Shown here piece by piece: positions 42,440 through 51,234 of a stretch of DNA of 64,000 nt. Within the stretch, counting starts at the first letter, position 1. Every line of letters starts with the position of its first letter. Both the position numbers and the translations under genes were made by a program. The DNA comes from Petrimonas sulfuriphila. Lineage in GTDB: Bacteria; Bacteroidota; Bacteroidia; Bacteroidales; Dysgonomonadaceae. The notes below the pieces were generated by a model. That model worked only from the letters and a program-made list of their open reading frames with translations, made no database searches and was not told where the DNA came from. The DNA lies in the NCBI RefSeq assembly GCF_051201015.1, contig NZ_JBPEHI010000004.1; one strand, 5' to 3'.

Positions 42440-44116
42440 TTATTTCAGGGGTGGAAGCAACTTCGGATCATCAATAATCACTGCCTGTCTGCTAACCGAT
42501 TCGATGGTTGAGTAGAGCTCAGCATCCTTATATTCCGGTATCATCAGGTTTCTTGTCGCTGTAGTCTGATACGGTTTTCCCGTGATCAGCGAAATTGCCT
42601 TGGCAAACAGGTAATCATTTACATCCCCAATGGGCTTCCAGGTCGCAGTATTGTATTCCTGGGTGTTGATTGCGTAATCAGGAACCAATCCGTTCGTCGC
42701 TATAAAATCGTTATTGTTTTTATCGGTGTAGCGGCCCACTATCGGCTGCATTCCCCAGTTTTTCAGTTTGTCTTTCTCGGAATCGGTAAGCTTCGACTCA
42801 ACGTATATGGGCTGTACCCTGTTCTCAAAATCATCATAAGCGTGTATGGTCCATGATGCCGTGTATTTCCCGGCGGTTTTTTCTCCGATGTGTTCCACTT
42901 GCATAAATGGTTCCAGGCAAAATGTAATCAGTTCCGAAGCGGAAGCGGAGCTCCCTGTGGCAATTACATATACTTTATTCAAATTGAGGTTTGCGTTTAG
43001 GGGATCCTGATACTTCGCGTTGTTATAATCCCCCAAATAGTCCCTTCTGTCCCATTTGTTCTTATCAAAGATACCGTTTACGTACGAATTGTAACTCATG
43101 ACCGTGAATACATCCTTGTTTCTTACATTACTTTCCGGGGCAATCAGGGATGCCAGATAGGTGGCGGCAGAAATTCCTCCTCCGGGGTTGTAGCGTAAAT
43201 CCAATACGAGGTCGGTAACGCCGGCGGTTTTAAACTCAGAGAAAACCCGGTAAAGGCTGGCGTTATAATTTTCGTAGAAATTGGTGTAGAAGAGGTACCC
43301 GATTTTTTTACCGTCCATCTCATATACATTGCTGTAGAGCACAGGATCGGTATTGATATTGGCAGGCATCACCTTGACGTTCTTCGGATTTTTGAAATAT
43401 TGGTCCGTAACTGTAAAGGTCGTTTCTGCGTTGGCCCCGTATAACAATGTATAATTATTGGTAGTTATAGTCTGACCATTTATTTTTGTTATGACTTCAC
43501 CTCTTTTTAGACCGGCCTTGTCGGCAGGGGAATCCGGATAAACGTAGCGGATAAACCCTACAATAGTTGTATATGTATCATCTGTATAAAGCGGAAAAGG
43601 CTGGAAACCGAATGCATCTGTAGCCTCTCCCGAGAACCCCGACAATAAAGAATTAATATCGTCGGTGATCCACGACCAGCCGTGTTGTGTATCGGTACTG
43701 TTGAGAATCTTGTAAAAATAATTTTCGGGATTGACATCTGCAACGATGGGTTTTTTGTTTTTCACTTCATCCGCCCAGAAGTAATAGAGCGACATACCGT
43801 CGTAAACAAATTGGCTTACTATGTTGATCTCTTTGGCTATGGTTGCCGCTCCGGCTACGGTAGCATCACCGGTATAAATTACGGTTCCGTCCTTCAGGGT
43901 AGCGGTGGCTGTTGGAGGATCAGTCTTGTCATCAACCACCGCATTTACCGTTTCGGTTTGTCCGCTGCTATAGGTGAGGGTGAAGGACTTAGTAGCCGGG
44001 TTATATGTTGCCGATTGCAGCGTTCCTTTCTCAACGATCGGATCTTTGGTCTCGCAAGAGGAAACCACAATCATCAGGGTGGCGAGGATCGAAAAGAGTG
44101 CAACTAGTTTTTTCAT
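42440..44116 (-). CDS. S41-family (C-terminal processing type) peptidase lipoprotein
   Basis: A lipoprotein signal ends at C21 (VVSSC). Residues 25-90 hold a beta-rich domain of unknown role. A PDZ domain follows (about 190-250: YVYPDSPADKAGLKRGEVITKING), then the S41 peptidase core with LDLRYNPGGG (about 300) and the nucleophile-serine region GSSASASE (about 387-394). These enzymes cut C-termini of envelope proteins. It is anchored at the membrane of the periplasm or surface. Convergent with the preceding gene, with 18 bp between stops. Confidence 0.92.
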   Translation of the reverse strand: MKKLVALFSILATLMIVVSSCETKDPIVEKGTLQSATYNPATKSFTLTYSSGQTETVNAVVDDKTDPPTATATLKDGTVIYTGDATVAGAATIAKEINIVSQFVYDGMSLYYFWADEVKNKKPIVADVNPENYFYKILNSTDTQHGWSWITDDINSLLSGFSGEATDAFGFQPFPLYTDDTYTTIVGFIRYVYPDSPADKAGLKRGEVITKINGQTITTNNYTLLYGANAETTFTVTDQYFKNPKNVKVMPANINTDPVLYSNVYEMDGKKIGYLFYTNFYENYNASLYRVFSEFKTAGVTDLVLDLRYNPGGGISAATYLASLIAPESNVRNKDVFTVMSYNSYVNGIFDKNKWDRRDYLGDYNNAKYQDPLNANLNLNKVYVIATGSSASASELITFCLEPFMQVEHIGEKTAGKYTASWTIHAYDDFENRVQPIYVESKLTDSEKDKLKNWGMQPIVGRYTDKNNNDFIATNGLVPDYAINTQEYNTATWKPIGDVNDYLFAKAISLITGKPYQTTATRNLMIPEYKDAELYSTIESVSRQAVIIDDPKLLPPLK

Positions 44117-44189
44117 AGGGTTGGCTTTTTTATTGTAACGAACATTTGACTGCGAAAGTAACGAAGATTTTAATCGGGAAGTCGATATT

Positions 44190-44798
44190 TTAAAGATTTA
44201 ACACTCCTTTTCCCTGACGCACGATCACCGGCTCATCGGAAGTGCAGTCCACTACGGTAGAGGGTTCAATCCCACCAAATCCGCCATCAATAACGATATC
44301 GACAATGTCGCTCCATTTCTCGTGGATAAGGTCGGGATCGGTAGTGTATTCGATCTCCTCTCCTTCGTCCTTTACCGAGGTGCTGAGGACAGGGTTTCCG
44401 AGCATCCGGGCAATTTCGCGGATTACCGGATTATCGGGTATACGGATCCCTACTGTTTTCTTGTTTTTGTAGATCTTAGGCAGTGACGATGTGGTGGGTA
44501 GGATAAAGGTGAAAGGTCCCGGCAGGTTTCGCTTCATCAGCTTGAAAGTAGGCGTATCTACCCGGGCGTATTCACTGATGGCGCTCAGGTCGTTACAGAT
44601 GATGGAGAGGTTGCTTTTCTGCGGATTGATCCCTTTCAGGTCACAGATTTTTTCTACGGCACGCACGTTCAGCGCATCGCAACCCATCCCGTAAAGCGTA
44701 TCGGTAGGGTAGACCACGATGCCGCCGTCCCTCAGGGCCGAAACTACCTTCTCAATCTCTCTCGGATTGGGATTCTCATTGTATATCTTCAGTAGCAT
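44190..44798 (-). CDS. Sua5/YciO/YrdC-family protein
   Basis: The 202-residue protein is a single YrdC-like domain: start KIYNENPNPREIEKVV, PTDTLYGMGCD (about 31-41), PGPFTFILP, VGIRIPDNP and a STVVDCT near the end. These proteins bind ATP, threonine and bicarbonate to make threonylcarbamoyl-AMP for tRNA A37, or are paralogues (YciO) of less certain role; this one is short and closest to YciO/Sua5 type. I start it at 44798 because a perfect -7 box lies just 9 bp upstream, leaving almost no leader. Confidence 0.85.
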   Translation of the reverse strand: MLLKIYNENPNPREIEKVVSALRDGGIVVYPTDTLYGMGCDALNVRAVEKICDLKGINPQKSNLSIICNDLSAISEYARVDTPTFKLMKRNLPGPFTFILPTTSSLPKIYKNKKTVGIRIPDNPVIREIARMLGNPVLSTSVKDEGEEIEYTTDPDLIHEKWSDIVDIVIDGGFGGIEPSTVVDCTSDEPVIVRQGKGVLNL

Positions 44799-44806
44799 AA
44801 CGAACA

Positions 44807-44814
44807 CAAAAATA
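44807..44814 (-). promoter_or_regulatory. -7 promoter box (TATTTTTG) for the Sua5-family gene
   Basis: An exact minus-strand TAnnTTTG match. Initiation at about 44801 would make the message nearly leaderless and excludes the longer in-frame start at 44879. Confidence 0.5.
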
Positions 44815-44850
44815 TAAAAAAATAGCTTCGATACACTGTCCGAAGCTATT
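44815..44850 (-). terminator. Intrinsic terminator after fabI
   Basis: On the minus strand AATAGCTTCG and CGAAGCTATT form a perfect 10-bp stem with a 10-nt loop, followed by seven T. It lies 26 bp after the fabI stop. Confidence 0.9.
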
Positions 44851-44875
44851 AAATTGTCATTTATGGGAGCCTGCC

Positions 44876-45727
44876 TCAACTTTCACTGTCTGAAAGCGTC
44901 GTGTTTTCATCAAGGCCATTGCTGTACTGTTTCATTGCCCTGAGGCTCATCCCCATGCTGGAGAATCCTCCGTCGTTGTACAGGTTTTGCATGGTTACCT
45001 TGCGGGTGAGGTCGGAAAACATCACTACACAGTAATCGGCACAATCGTCCGCGTCGGCATTTCCGATGGGAGCCATTCTTTCGGAGAAATCCATCAGGTC
45101 GGTCATCCCTTTTACTCCACTTCCGGCAGTGGTCATGGTCGGCGATTGTGAAATGGTGTTCACCCGAACCCCTTTGTCGCGGCCGTAAATATAGCCAAAA
45201 CTCCGCGTTATCGATTCCAGCAACGCTTTGGCATCCGCCATATCGTTGTAGCCGTAAAATACGCGCTGTGCGGCAACGTAAGTGAGAGCAAGGATGGAAC
45301 CTCCCCGCTGAATAGCATCCAGCTTGCGGGCTACCTGCAACATCTTATGGAAGGAGATGGCTGAAATATCCAGTGTCTTGTTCAGTAAATCGTAATCGAG
45401 GTCGTCATACGTGCGCTTTTTACGCACATTGGGCGACATGCCTATGGAGTGAAGTACAAAATCAATTTTTCCGCCCAGTATCTCTACCGATTTAGCAAAA
45501 ACCATTTCCAGGTCTTCTACGTTGGTAGCATCGGCAGGAAGAATTTCGGCATTGAGCTTTTCGCCCAGTTTGTTTGTGTCTCCCATCCGCACGGCAACAG
45601 GAGTATTCGACAATGTGATGGTTGCCCCTTCTTCAACGGCTCGTTCGGCCACTTTCCAGGCGATTGACTGATCGTTCAACGCCCCAAAAATAATGCCTCT
45701 TTTGCCTTTTAATAAATTGTGATTCAT
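44876..45727 (-). CDS. fabI: Enoyl-ACP reductase (NADH)
   Basis: The 283-residue short-chain dehydrogenase-like enzyme performs the last reduction of fatty-acid elongation. It carries the FabI layout: GKRGIIFGALNDQSIAW (residues 8-24), the catalytic Tyr-x6-Lys in YNDMADAK (about 155-162), and an ISQSPTMT segment. The promoter box at 45761-45768 puts initiation after an in-frame ATG at 45763, so 45727 is the true start. It is the triclosan target class, being FabI and not FabK or FabL. Confidence 0.95.
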   Translation of the reverse strand: MNHNLLKGKRGIIFGALNDQSIAWKVAERAVEEGATITLSNTPVAVRMGDTNKLGEKLNAEILPADATNVEDLEMVFAKSVEILGGKIDFVLHSIGMSPNVRKKRTYDDLDYDLLNKTLDISAISFHKMLQVARKLDAIQRGGSILALTYVAAQRVFYGYNDMADAKALLESITRSFGYIYGRDKGVRVNTISQSPTMTTAGSGVKGMTDLMDFSERMAPIGNADADDCADYCVVMFSDLTRKVTMQNLYNDGGFSSMGMSLRAMKQYSNGLDENTTLSDSES

Positions 45728-45760
45728 TTTGACTTTTTGTTTATGAAATAAAAAACTGCA

Positions 45761-45768
45761 CAAAAGTA
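45761..45768 (-). promoter_or_regulatory. -7 promoter box (TACTTTTG) for fabI
   Basis: An exact minus-strand match to TAnnTTTG; leader about 27 nt to the ATG at 45727. Confidence 0.55.
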
Positions 45769-45886
45769 CAAATAATGTGCAAACTTATAAACATCTAAAC
45801 AAATAAAGATCAAATATGTTCTTTCCCTCGCCTTATTTTGTGCTTTTTACTCAAAAATAAGGTTTCTGCAAGGTGAATCATGCGAT

Positions 45887-46570
45887 TCAGGTTGTTTCCA
45901 TTTCGTTTTCAATGGTAATTCCTTTCCAGACGAAGGCTGCGATAACTGCACCCAGGAAAGGCGCTACGATGAACACCCAAAGTTGAGCAAGTGCAGCACC
46001 TCCTTGGAAGATAGCCGGTCCGATGCTTCGCGCTGGATTAACGGAAGTCCCCGTGATGGGAATACAAACGATGTGTACCAGCACCAATGCAAGGCCTATC
46101 GCCAGGCCGGCAAACTTGTTCAGTCCGTTTTTTGCTGTAACTCCAAGCACAACCAGAACAAAAATAAAGGTAAATATCGTTTCTGCAACGAAAGCCTGAG
46201 CCATTTGTCCTTCTGCAAAACCGTTAGCACCCGTAAGCGTAGTGGTTGAGCCCGATTCTTTTGCCAAAAACCAAAGAATAGCAGAGCCTAAAATGGCGCC
46301 TATAATTTGGAATACAATGTACAATCCCGCATCTTTCCCGCTCATCCGGCCGGTCAACAAAACGCCCAACGTGATAGCGGGGTTAATGTGGCATCCCGAA
46401 ATACTGCCGATAGCGTAAGCCATGGCCACTACAGAGAGTCCGAACGCAAAGGCTACGCCCAATGTCCCTACCGGGTCGAAAGGCTGGCCAGCACCTGCAA
46501 ACACGGCTGCTCCGCAGCCCATCAACACCAGTACCATCGTACCGATCATTTCTGCTAAATACTTTTTCAT
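45887..46570 (-). CDS. aqpZ: Aquaporin Z-type water channel
   Basis: A 227-residue channel with six membrane helices and both NPA half-helix motifs: HINPAITLG (N63-A65) and TSVNPARS (N178-A180), followed by the selectivity-filter Arg R181. The pattern and length fit AqpZ, the water-selective type, not the longer glycerol facilitators. It is a single-gene unit. Confidence 0.95.
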   Translation of the reverse strand: MKKYLAEMIGTMVLVLMGCGAAVFAGAGQPFDPVGTLGVAFAFGLSVVAMAYAIGSISGCHINPAITLGVLLTGRMSGKDAGLYIVFQIIGAILGSAILWFLAKESGSTTTLTGANGFAEGQMAQAFVAETIFTFIFVLVVLGVTAKNGLNKFAGLAIGLALVLVHIVCIPITGTSVNPARSIGPAIFQGGAALAQLWVFIVAPFLGAVIAAFVWKGITIENEMETT

Positions 46571-46613
46571 AACTTTTGAATGAATTTTTGTTGAAATTAA
46601 ACATAGGTAAAAC

Positions 46614-46621
46614 CAAAATTA
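46614..46621 (-). promoter_or_regulatory. -7 promoter box (TAATTTTG) for aqpZ
   Basis: An exact minus-strand TAnnTTTG match; initiation near 46607 gives a leader of about 37 nt. The rest of the 268-bp divergent gap to 46838 shows nothing else I can name. Confidence 0.5.
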
Positions 46622-46838
46622 AGCAGAATTAAGGTTTATGCAGAAGAATACTTGAGCTAATAAAACAAACGGTGATAAATTCCCCATTTACGTTTTTTTG
46701 CCCATTTTTTACCTTTTCATCATTCACTAGGCACTCATTCACAAAGGTATGCTTTTTACAGTTTTTATCAAATTTTATAGCCCTTAAGATGAACAAAATT
46801 CCGTAGAATTGTTATAAAGATAAGTTAAGATGTAAATT

Positions 46839-47564
46839 ATGACAGTCACCTATATTTTTCACAGTTGTTATCTGCTTGAATTTGATGGTTTTTCAATCGT
46901 TTTCGATTTTTACAAAGACGAAAAAAGAGACGACGGACGTTTTTGGATAAGTGATTACCTGCTTGAAAAGCCGGAGGACCTATACGTTTTCTGTACCCAT
47001 TCACATCCAGATCACTTCAATCCGGAAATATTGAAATGGGGGTTAAACAAGACAAACGTGAAGTATATTTTTTCAAAAGAGGTGATGGATAGCCGGGAGA
47101 TATTGGTTTATCAAAACATCGTTTTTCTCGATAAACTAGAGGAGTACGAAGACAACCGGATAAAAGTAAAAGCATTCGGTTCCACAGATACCGGAGGATC
47201 GTTTGTGGTCAATGTCTCGGGGAAGCGCTTTTTTCATGCCGGAGATCTCAACAATTGGCACTGGAATGAAGAAGTTCCCCTGCTTGAGTCCACGGGTTAT
47301 GAAAATAGTTATCTTTGTCAGCTGGAACTGCTGGCGGAAAATGTAGATCAGCTTTATCTGGCGATGTTTCCCGTTGATCCCCGGTTGGGAAGGGACTACA
47401 TGCGTGGAGCGGAACAGTTGGTCAACAGGATATCTACTGATTATTTTCTGCCCATGCATTTTGGCGAAAATTACGAAAAAGTCAATGCATTCAGCCGGTA
47501 CGCCCGATTGCAGAACTGCACCTATCTCAACGTGTATAAAAAAGGACAGTCGTTTGAATTATAA
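46839..47564 (+). CDS. MBL-fold metallo-hydrolase, UlaG-like
   Basis: The 241-residue protein has the metallo-beta-lactamase metal motif THSHPDHF (H54, H56, D58, H59), a middle HAGDLNNWHW (about 133-142) and a final PMHFGE. Members of this small cytoplasmic class hydrolyse lactones or phosphoesters, but the substrate here is unknown. It is followed 86 bp later by a glyoxalase-like gene, so a shared role in small-molecule detoxification is possible. Confidence 0.88.
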   Translation: MTVTYIFHSCYLLEFDGFSIVFDFYKDEKRDDGRFWISDYLLEKPEDLYVFCTHSHPDHFNPEILKWGLNKTNVKYIFSKEVMDSREILVYQNIVFLDKLEEYEDNRIKVKAFGSTDTGGSFVVNVSGKRFFHAGDLNNWHWNEEVPLLESTGYENSYLCQLELLAENVDQLYLAMFPVDPRLGRDYMRGAEQLVNRISTDYFLPMHFGENYEKVNAFSRYARLQNCTYLNVYKKGQSFEL

Positions 47565-47650
47565 AAAGGAGTCATTAGCGCTTACAACAGGCGCGGGGTT
47601 TCCGGTATATTGGTTCCGGGTTCCAACAGAATAAACAGTTTAAAAACAAT

Positions 47651-48019
47651 ATGAAAATTAAAAGCAGATTTGATCATTACAATATCAATGTGTTTGATCT
47701 TCAGAGAAGTATCGAGTTTTATGATAAGGCTCTGGGTTTGAAAGAGGTGAGAAGAAAAGAAGCTTCTGACGGATCGTTTGTCCTGGTTTATCTGGGCGAC
47801 GGTGAAACCGGTTTTACCCTTGAACTGACCTGGCTACGGGATTGGGACAGGCCTTACAACATGGGCGACAATGAGCAGCACCTGTGTGTACGGGTAGCGG
47901 GAGATTACGACCGGGTAAGAGCCTATCACAAAGAAATGGGCTGTGTGTGTTATGAAAATGAATCCATGGGATTGTATTTTATCGTTGATCCGGACGGATA
48001 CTGGATTGAAATACTCTAA
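47651..48019 (+). CDS. Glyoxalase I-like VOC-family protein
   Basis: A 122-residue vicinal-oxygen-chelate protein with the four metal ligands in the lactoylglutathione lyase order: H9 (FDHYNI), E58 (TLELTW), H77 (EQHLCV) and E120 (YWIEIL). It probably isomerises the hemithioacetal of methylglyoxal, though Bacteroidota rarely make glutathione and another thiol or substrate is possible. It starts 47 bp before ispG on the same strand. Confidence 0.88.
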   Translation: MKIKSRFDHYNINVFDLQRSIEFYDKALGLKEVRRKEASDGSFVLVYLGDGETGFTLELTWLRDWDRPYNMGDNEQHLCVRVAGDYDRVRAYHKEMGCVCYENESMGLYFIVDPDGYWIEIL

Positions 48020-48066
48020 ACATTTGTCCGGTTCGGGTGTTTATTTCTCACGTAAAACAATTTATA

Positions 48067-49920
48067 ATGGATTATTTCAATTATCACCGCCGTCCAACCA
48101 TCAATGTACATATTGGAAACATCACCATGGGGGGAAATCATCCGGTTGTTGTGCAGACAATGACCAATACCAACACACTCGACACCGAAGGGAGTGTTGC
48201 CCAATGCGAAAGGATTATCGCAGCGGGGGCCGACCTGATCCGGTTAACCACGCAAGGTGTTCGTGAAGCGGAAAACTTAAGACTTATTCATCAGCAATTA
48301 AGGGAAAAAGGATACAGTACGCCGCTTTCGGCTGACATTCATTTTAATCCGCGTGCTGCGCACGTGGCAGCTACCGTTGCCGAAAAAGTACGTATCAATC
48401 CCGGGAACTTCGTCGACAAGCAAAAAACGTTTGCCGTAGTGGAATATACCGATGAGGAGTATGTACAGGAATTGGAAAAGATCCGTTCCAAGGTAGTTCC
48501 TTTCCTACAGGTTTGTAAAGAACACGGTACAGCGGTGCGGATCGGTGTCAATCACGGATCACTATCGGACCGGATCATGACCCGTTTTGGTGACACCCCA
48601 GAAGGGATGGTAGAATCCTGCATGGAGTACCTGCGTATCGCTCTGGATGAAGGTTTTACCGATATTGTTATATCGATGAAAGCGTCCAACACATTGCTAA
48701 TGACCAAAGCCGTTCGTTTGTTGGTAGACAGAATGGATAAGGAAAATATCCATTTTCCGTTGCATCTGGGTGTGACCGAAGCAGGTGATGGTGAAGACGG
48801 GAGAATGAAATCGGCTGTAGGTATCGGAGCGTTGCTCTCCGACGGCTTGGGCGATACCGTCCGGGTGTCGCTGAGCGAAGATCCCGAAGCGGAAGTCCCC
48901 GTAGCCCGAAAAATAGTAGACTATGTGGCGAAGAGAGAAGGACATAAGCCCATATTGGGTGAACTCTATCCCGGATTCTCCCCCTTCTCTACGGACAAAC
49001 GAGAAACGCGTGCCGTGAGAAATATCGGTGGAGGATTTGTTCCGGTGGTTATCTCCGACAGAAATGCAATAGCCGACATGTCGATCAATCCGCATTTCAT
49101 TCCAGATTACATATACGTGGGTGACAACGTTCCCGGTAATTTTCCCAAAGGGATGAAGTCAATAGTAGATTTCCCAAACTGGGAAGACAGGATCGATAAC
49201 TTCCCGATGTTTACTGCCGGAAATATTTCGGATATCAAGGAGTGCCAGGCGGCTGTCAAGTTTCTACAACTTTCCTATCCACAACTGACAGACGAAGTTT
49301 TATCCGTGCTGAAAAACACGGAAAAGTTGGTCGTTATACTCCAGACCAGCCACGTGAACGGAGTGGGAGAGCAGCGAGCATTTTTCCATAAATTGCTGAA
49401 CGGACACTGTGATATTCCGGTAGTGCTGCAGCGCAGTTATTCGGAAGACGTGGCAGAGGATATCCAGGTTAAGGGGGGGATTGATTTTGGAACTGTTCTG
49501 CTGGATGGTTTCGGTAACGGGATCATGATATCAAACACGGGGAAAATCGATATTGCCGAACTCGACTCCTATGCCTTTGGCATTCTTCAGGCTGCCCGTG
49601 TACGCACCAGCAAAACGGAGTTTATCTCTTGTCCCAGCTGCGGGCGCACGCTTTTCGACTTGCGGACGACTGTAGCGCTGGTAAAGAAACATTTCTCTCA
49701 CCTGAGACACTTGAAGATCGGGGTGATGGGTTGCATTGTGAATGGTCCGGGTGAGATGGCCGATGCAGATTATGGTTACGCGGGGGCAGAACACGGTAAG
49801 ATATCGCTCTATAGGAAGAAAGAACTGGTGGAGAAAAATATTCCACAGGAGGAAGCCGTAGAACACCTAATCCAGCTGATCAAGGATAACGGGGACTGGA
49901 TAGAGCCGGATGCGAACTAA
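48067..49920 (+). CDS. ispG: 4-hydroxy-3-methylbut-2-enyl diphosphate synthase
   Basis: IspG (GcpE) turns methylerythritol cyclodiphosphate into HMBPP in the non-mevalonate isoprenoid pathway. From the ATG at 48067 it has 617 residues: the longer chlamydial/plant/Bacteroidota form with a large domain inserted between the TIM barrel and the reductase-like Fe-S domain. The [4Fe-4S] cysteines are C522 and C525 (CPSCGRT) and C556 (GCIVNGPGE), with the catalytic Glu in NGPGE. No ferredoxin or flavodoxin partner is nearby. Confidence 0.96.
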   Translation: MDYFNYHRRPTINVHIGNITMGGNHPVVVQTMTNTNTLDTEGSVAQCERIIAAGADLIRLTTQGVREAENLRLIHQQLREKGYSTPLSADIHFNPRAAHVAATVAEKVRINPGNFVDKQKTFAVVEYTDEEYVQELEKIRSKVVPFLQVCKEHGTAVRIGVNHGSLSDRIMTRFGDTPEGMVESCMEYLRIALDEGFTDIVISMKASNTLLMTKAVRLLVDRMDKENIHFPLHLGVTEAGDGEDGRMKSAVGIGALLSDGLGDTVRVSLSEDPEAEVPVARKIVDYVAKREGHKPILGELYPGFSPFSTDKRETRAVRNIGGGFVPVVISDRNAIADMSINPHFIPDYIYVGDNVPGNFPKGMKSIVDFPNWEDRIDNFPMFTAGNISDIKECQAAVKFLQLSYPQLTDEVLSVLKNTEKLVVILQTSHVNGVGEQRAFFHKLLNGHCDIPVVLQRSYSEDVAEDIQVKGGIDFGTVLLDGFGNGIMISNTGKIDIAELDSYAFGILQAARVRTSKTEFISCPSCGRTLFDLRTTVALVKKHFSHLRHLKIGVMGCIVNGPGEMADADYGYAGAEHGKISLYRKKELVEKNIPQEEAVEHLIQLIKDNGDWIEPDAN

Positions 49921-49926
49921 ACAAAC

Positions 49927-49961
49927 AAAAAAGGTAGTTTATAGCTACCTTTTTGTTTTTA
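49927..49961. terminator. Bidirectional terminator between ispG and the OsmC gene
   Basis: AAAAGGTAG and CTACCTTTT pair around TTTATAG, with A and T runs on both sides. It serves both convergent genes. Confidence 0.85.
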
Positions 49962-50393
49962 TGCCAAAGCTATATGTACCGGTGTAGGATTAGTCAGGTT
50001 ATCGCTAACCGGACAACGTGCTTCAACCGTTTGTATCCATTTCTGTAATGTATCTTTATCGGTATCGGTGTCGGGCTTGATTTCTACATGTATCGATTTA
50101 TATCCCGCACGATTTTCGGTCTCTTTTCCAAACAATTTCTCCGGATTCAATGCTCCCGATATTTTTATTTCTACTCCCTTGAGTTTTATATTCATTTCCT
50201 GGGCCACAATATGGCACATGACGTTAAGGCAACCGGATAAAGCGGCCAACACGTATTCAACCGGGTTTGGGCCATCGTTTGTTCCTCCCAGATCGGTAGG
50301 TTCGTCTATAATCATCTTGAAAGTTCTCGCTTTTACCACAGTTTTTGTGGGATTTTCACTGTGCGCTTTTACGCGGAATGTTAATTCTTCCAT
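49959..50393 (-). CDS. OsmC-family thiol-dependent peroxidase
   Basis: I start it at the ATG at 50393 (MEELTFRVKA), where OsmC similarity begins; the open frame upstream to 50552 encodes a basic stretch with no family match. The 144 residues contain the two OsmC cysteines: C55 (SGCLNVM) and C127 (EARCPVSDNL), which reduce organic hydroperoxides in a Cys-Cys cycle. Lies convergent to ispG and divergent from tRNA-Met. Confidence 0.88.
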   Translation of the reverse strand: MEELTFRVKAHSENPTKTVVKARTFKMIIDEPTDLGGTNDGPNPVEYVLAALSGCLNVMCHIVAQEMNIKLKGVEIKISGALNPEKLFGKETENRAGYKSIHVEIKPDTDTDKDTLQKWIQTVEARCPVSDNLTNPTPVHIALA

Positions 50394-50537
50394 TTTTTCT
50401 GTTTTTGAAGTTGTGATCTTATTTTTTTGTTTCTGCATTTTATGCGGTGTAAAAATAAGAATAATAAGTGTGAAAAAATCATTAATCTTTTCAATTAAAC
50501 ATTTTTCTTTTATTCCGATCAGTTTAATGCATTCCGG

Positions 50538-50569
50538 TTTGGTAATTTGCAAAAAAAGTAGTAATATTG
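50538..50569 (+). promoter_or_regulatory. Promoter of tRNA-Met
   Basis: A TTTG -33 box (50538-50541) and a -7 box TAATATTG (50562-50569, one mismatch to TAnnTTTG) are 20 bp apart, 31 bp before the tRNA. Confidence 0.55.
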
Positions 50570-50600
50570 CACCCGCTTTCGACGCAAGAACTGTCGAAAA

Positions 50601-50674
50601 GGTCCCATAGCTCAGTTGGTTAGAGCACCTGACTCATAATCAGGGAGTCCTTGGTTCAAGCCCAAGTGGGACCA
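50601..50674 (+). tRNA. tRNA-Met (anticodon CAT, elongator type)
   Basis: A 74-nt cloverleaf: acceptor GGTCCCA/TGGGACC, anticodon stem CCTGA/TCAGG with loop CTCATAA (anticodon CAT at 50635-50637), T arm CTTGG/CCAAG. A paired G1-C72 and no GGG/CCC run in the anticodon stem exclude an initiator. An isoleucine tRNA with lysidine at C34 also has CAT and cannot be ruled out. Confidence 0.93.
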
Positions 50675-50689
50675 CAGCCCTCGAAATTT

Positions 50690-50722
50690 CCTCCGGAACG
50701 TCCAGTACGTACCGGAGGTTTT
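50690..50722 (+). terminator. Intrinsic terminator after tRNA-Met
   Basis: CCTCCGG pairs with CCGGAGG around an inner ACGT-CCAGT-ACGT hairpin, followed by TTTT. Confidence 0.85.
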
Positions 50723-50795
50723 CATTTTATGCCAAAAAAACAGAAGGGAAAAAAAGAATGTGTATATTTACCGTTAAAATTAAGAAACGGTTGAC

Positions 50796-51224
50796 ATGAT
50801 TATTGCGGTTGATTTTGACGGGACCATTGTTGAGCACGCTTATCCAAAAATAGGGAGACCCATTCCTTTTGCCATCGAGACCCTTCGCATGCTTCACAAC
50901 GACGGACACCGGCTCCTTCTCTGGACGGTACGCGAAGGGCAGTTGTTACAGGAAGCCATTGATTATTGCGAACAAAACGGCATTTACTTTTTTGCAGCAA
51001 ACGCGAATTATCCCGAAGAAAACCGGGAAGCCTCTCCTCGCAAATTAAAGGCAGATTTGTTTATCGATGATCGTAATTTAGGAGGACTCCCCGATTGGGG
51101 AATAATCTACGGGGCGGTGCAAGCTACCGTGAGGGGAGAGTGCTCGTTTGAAGCCTTTATAAGCAATACTCCTGTTCCCGCAAAGAAAGAAAAGAAGGGG
51201 TTCATGGGATGGCTTAAAAGGTGA
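50796..51224 (+). CDS. HAD-like hydrolase, small (BT0820-like) type
   Basis: The 142-residue protein opens with the HAD nucleophile motif VDFDGTI (D6, D8), followed by LLLWTVREG (motif II, the Thr) and ADLFIDDRNLGG (motif IV, two Asp). There is no cap domain, so it is the minimal HAD fold. The C-terminal 20 residues are basic (KKEKKGFMGWLKR). The substrate is unknown. Ends 10 bp from the convergent sulfatase gene. Confidence 0.87.
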   Translation: MIIAVDFDGTIVEHAYPKIGRPIPFAIETLRMLHNDGHRLLLWTVREGQLLQEAIDYCEQNGIYFFAANANYPEENREASPRKLKADLFIDDRNLGGLPDWGIIYGAVQATVRGECSFEAFISNTPVPAKKEKKGFMGWLKR

Positions 51225-51234
51225 AAAGGGATGC

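Noticed and set aside
50601..50674. Initiator tRNA-fMet
   Set aside because: G1-C72 is paired and the anticodon stem lacks the three G-C pairs of initiators.
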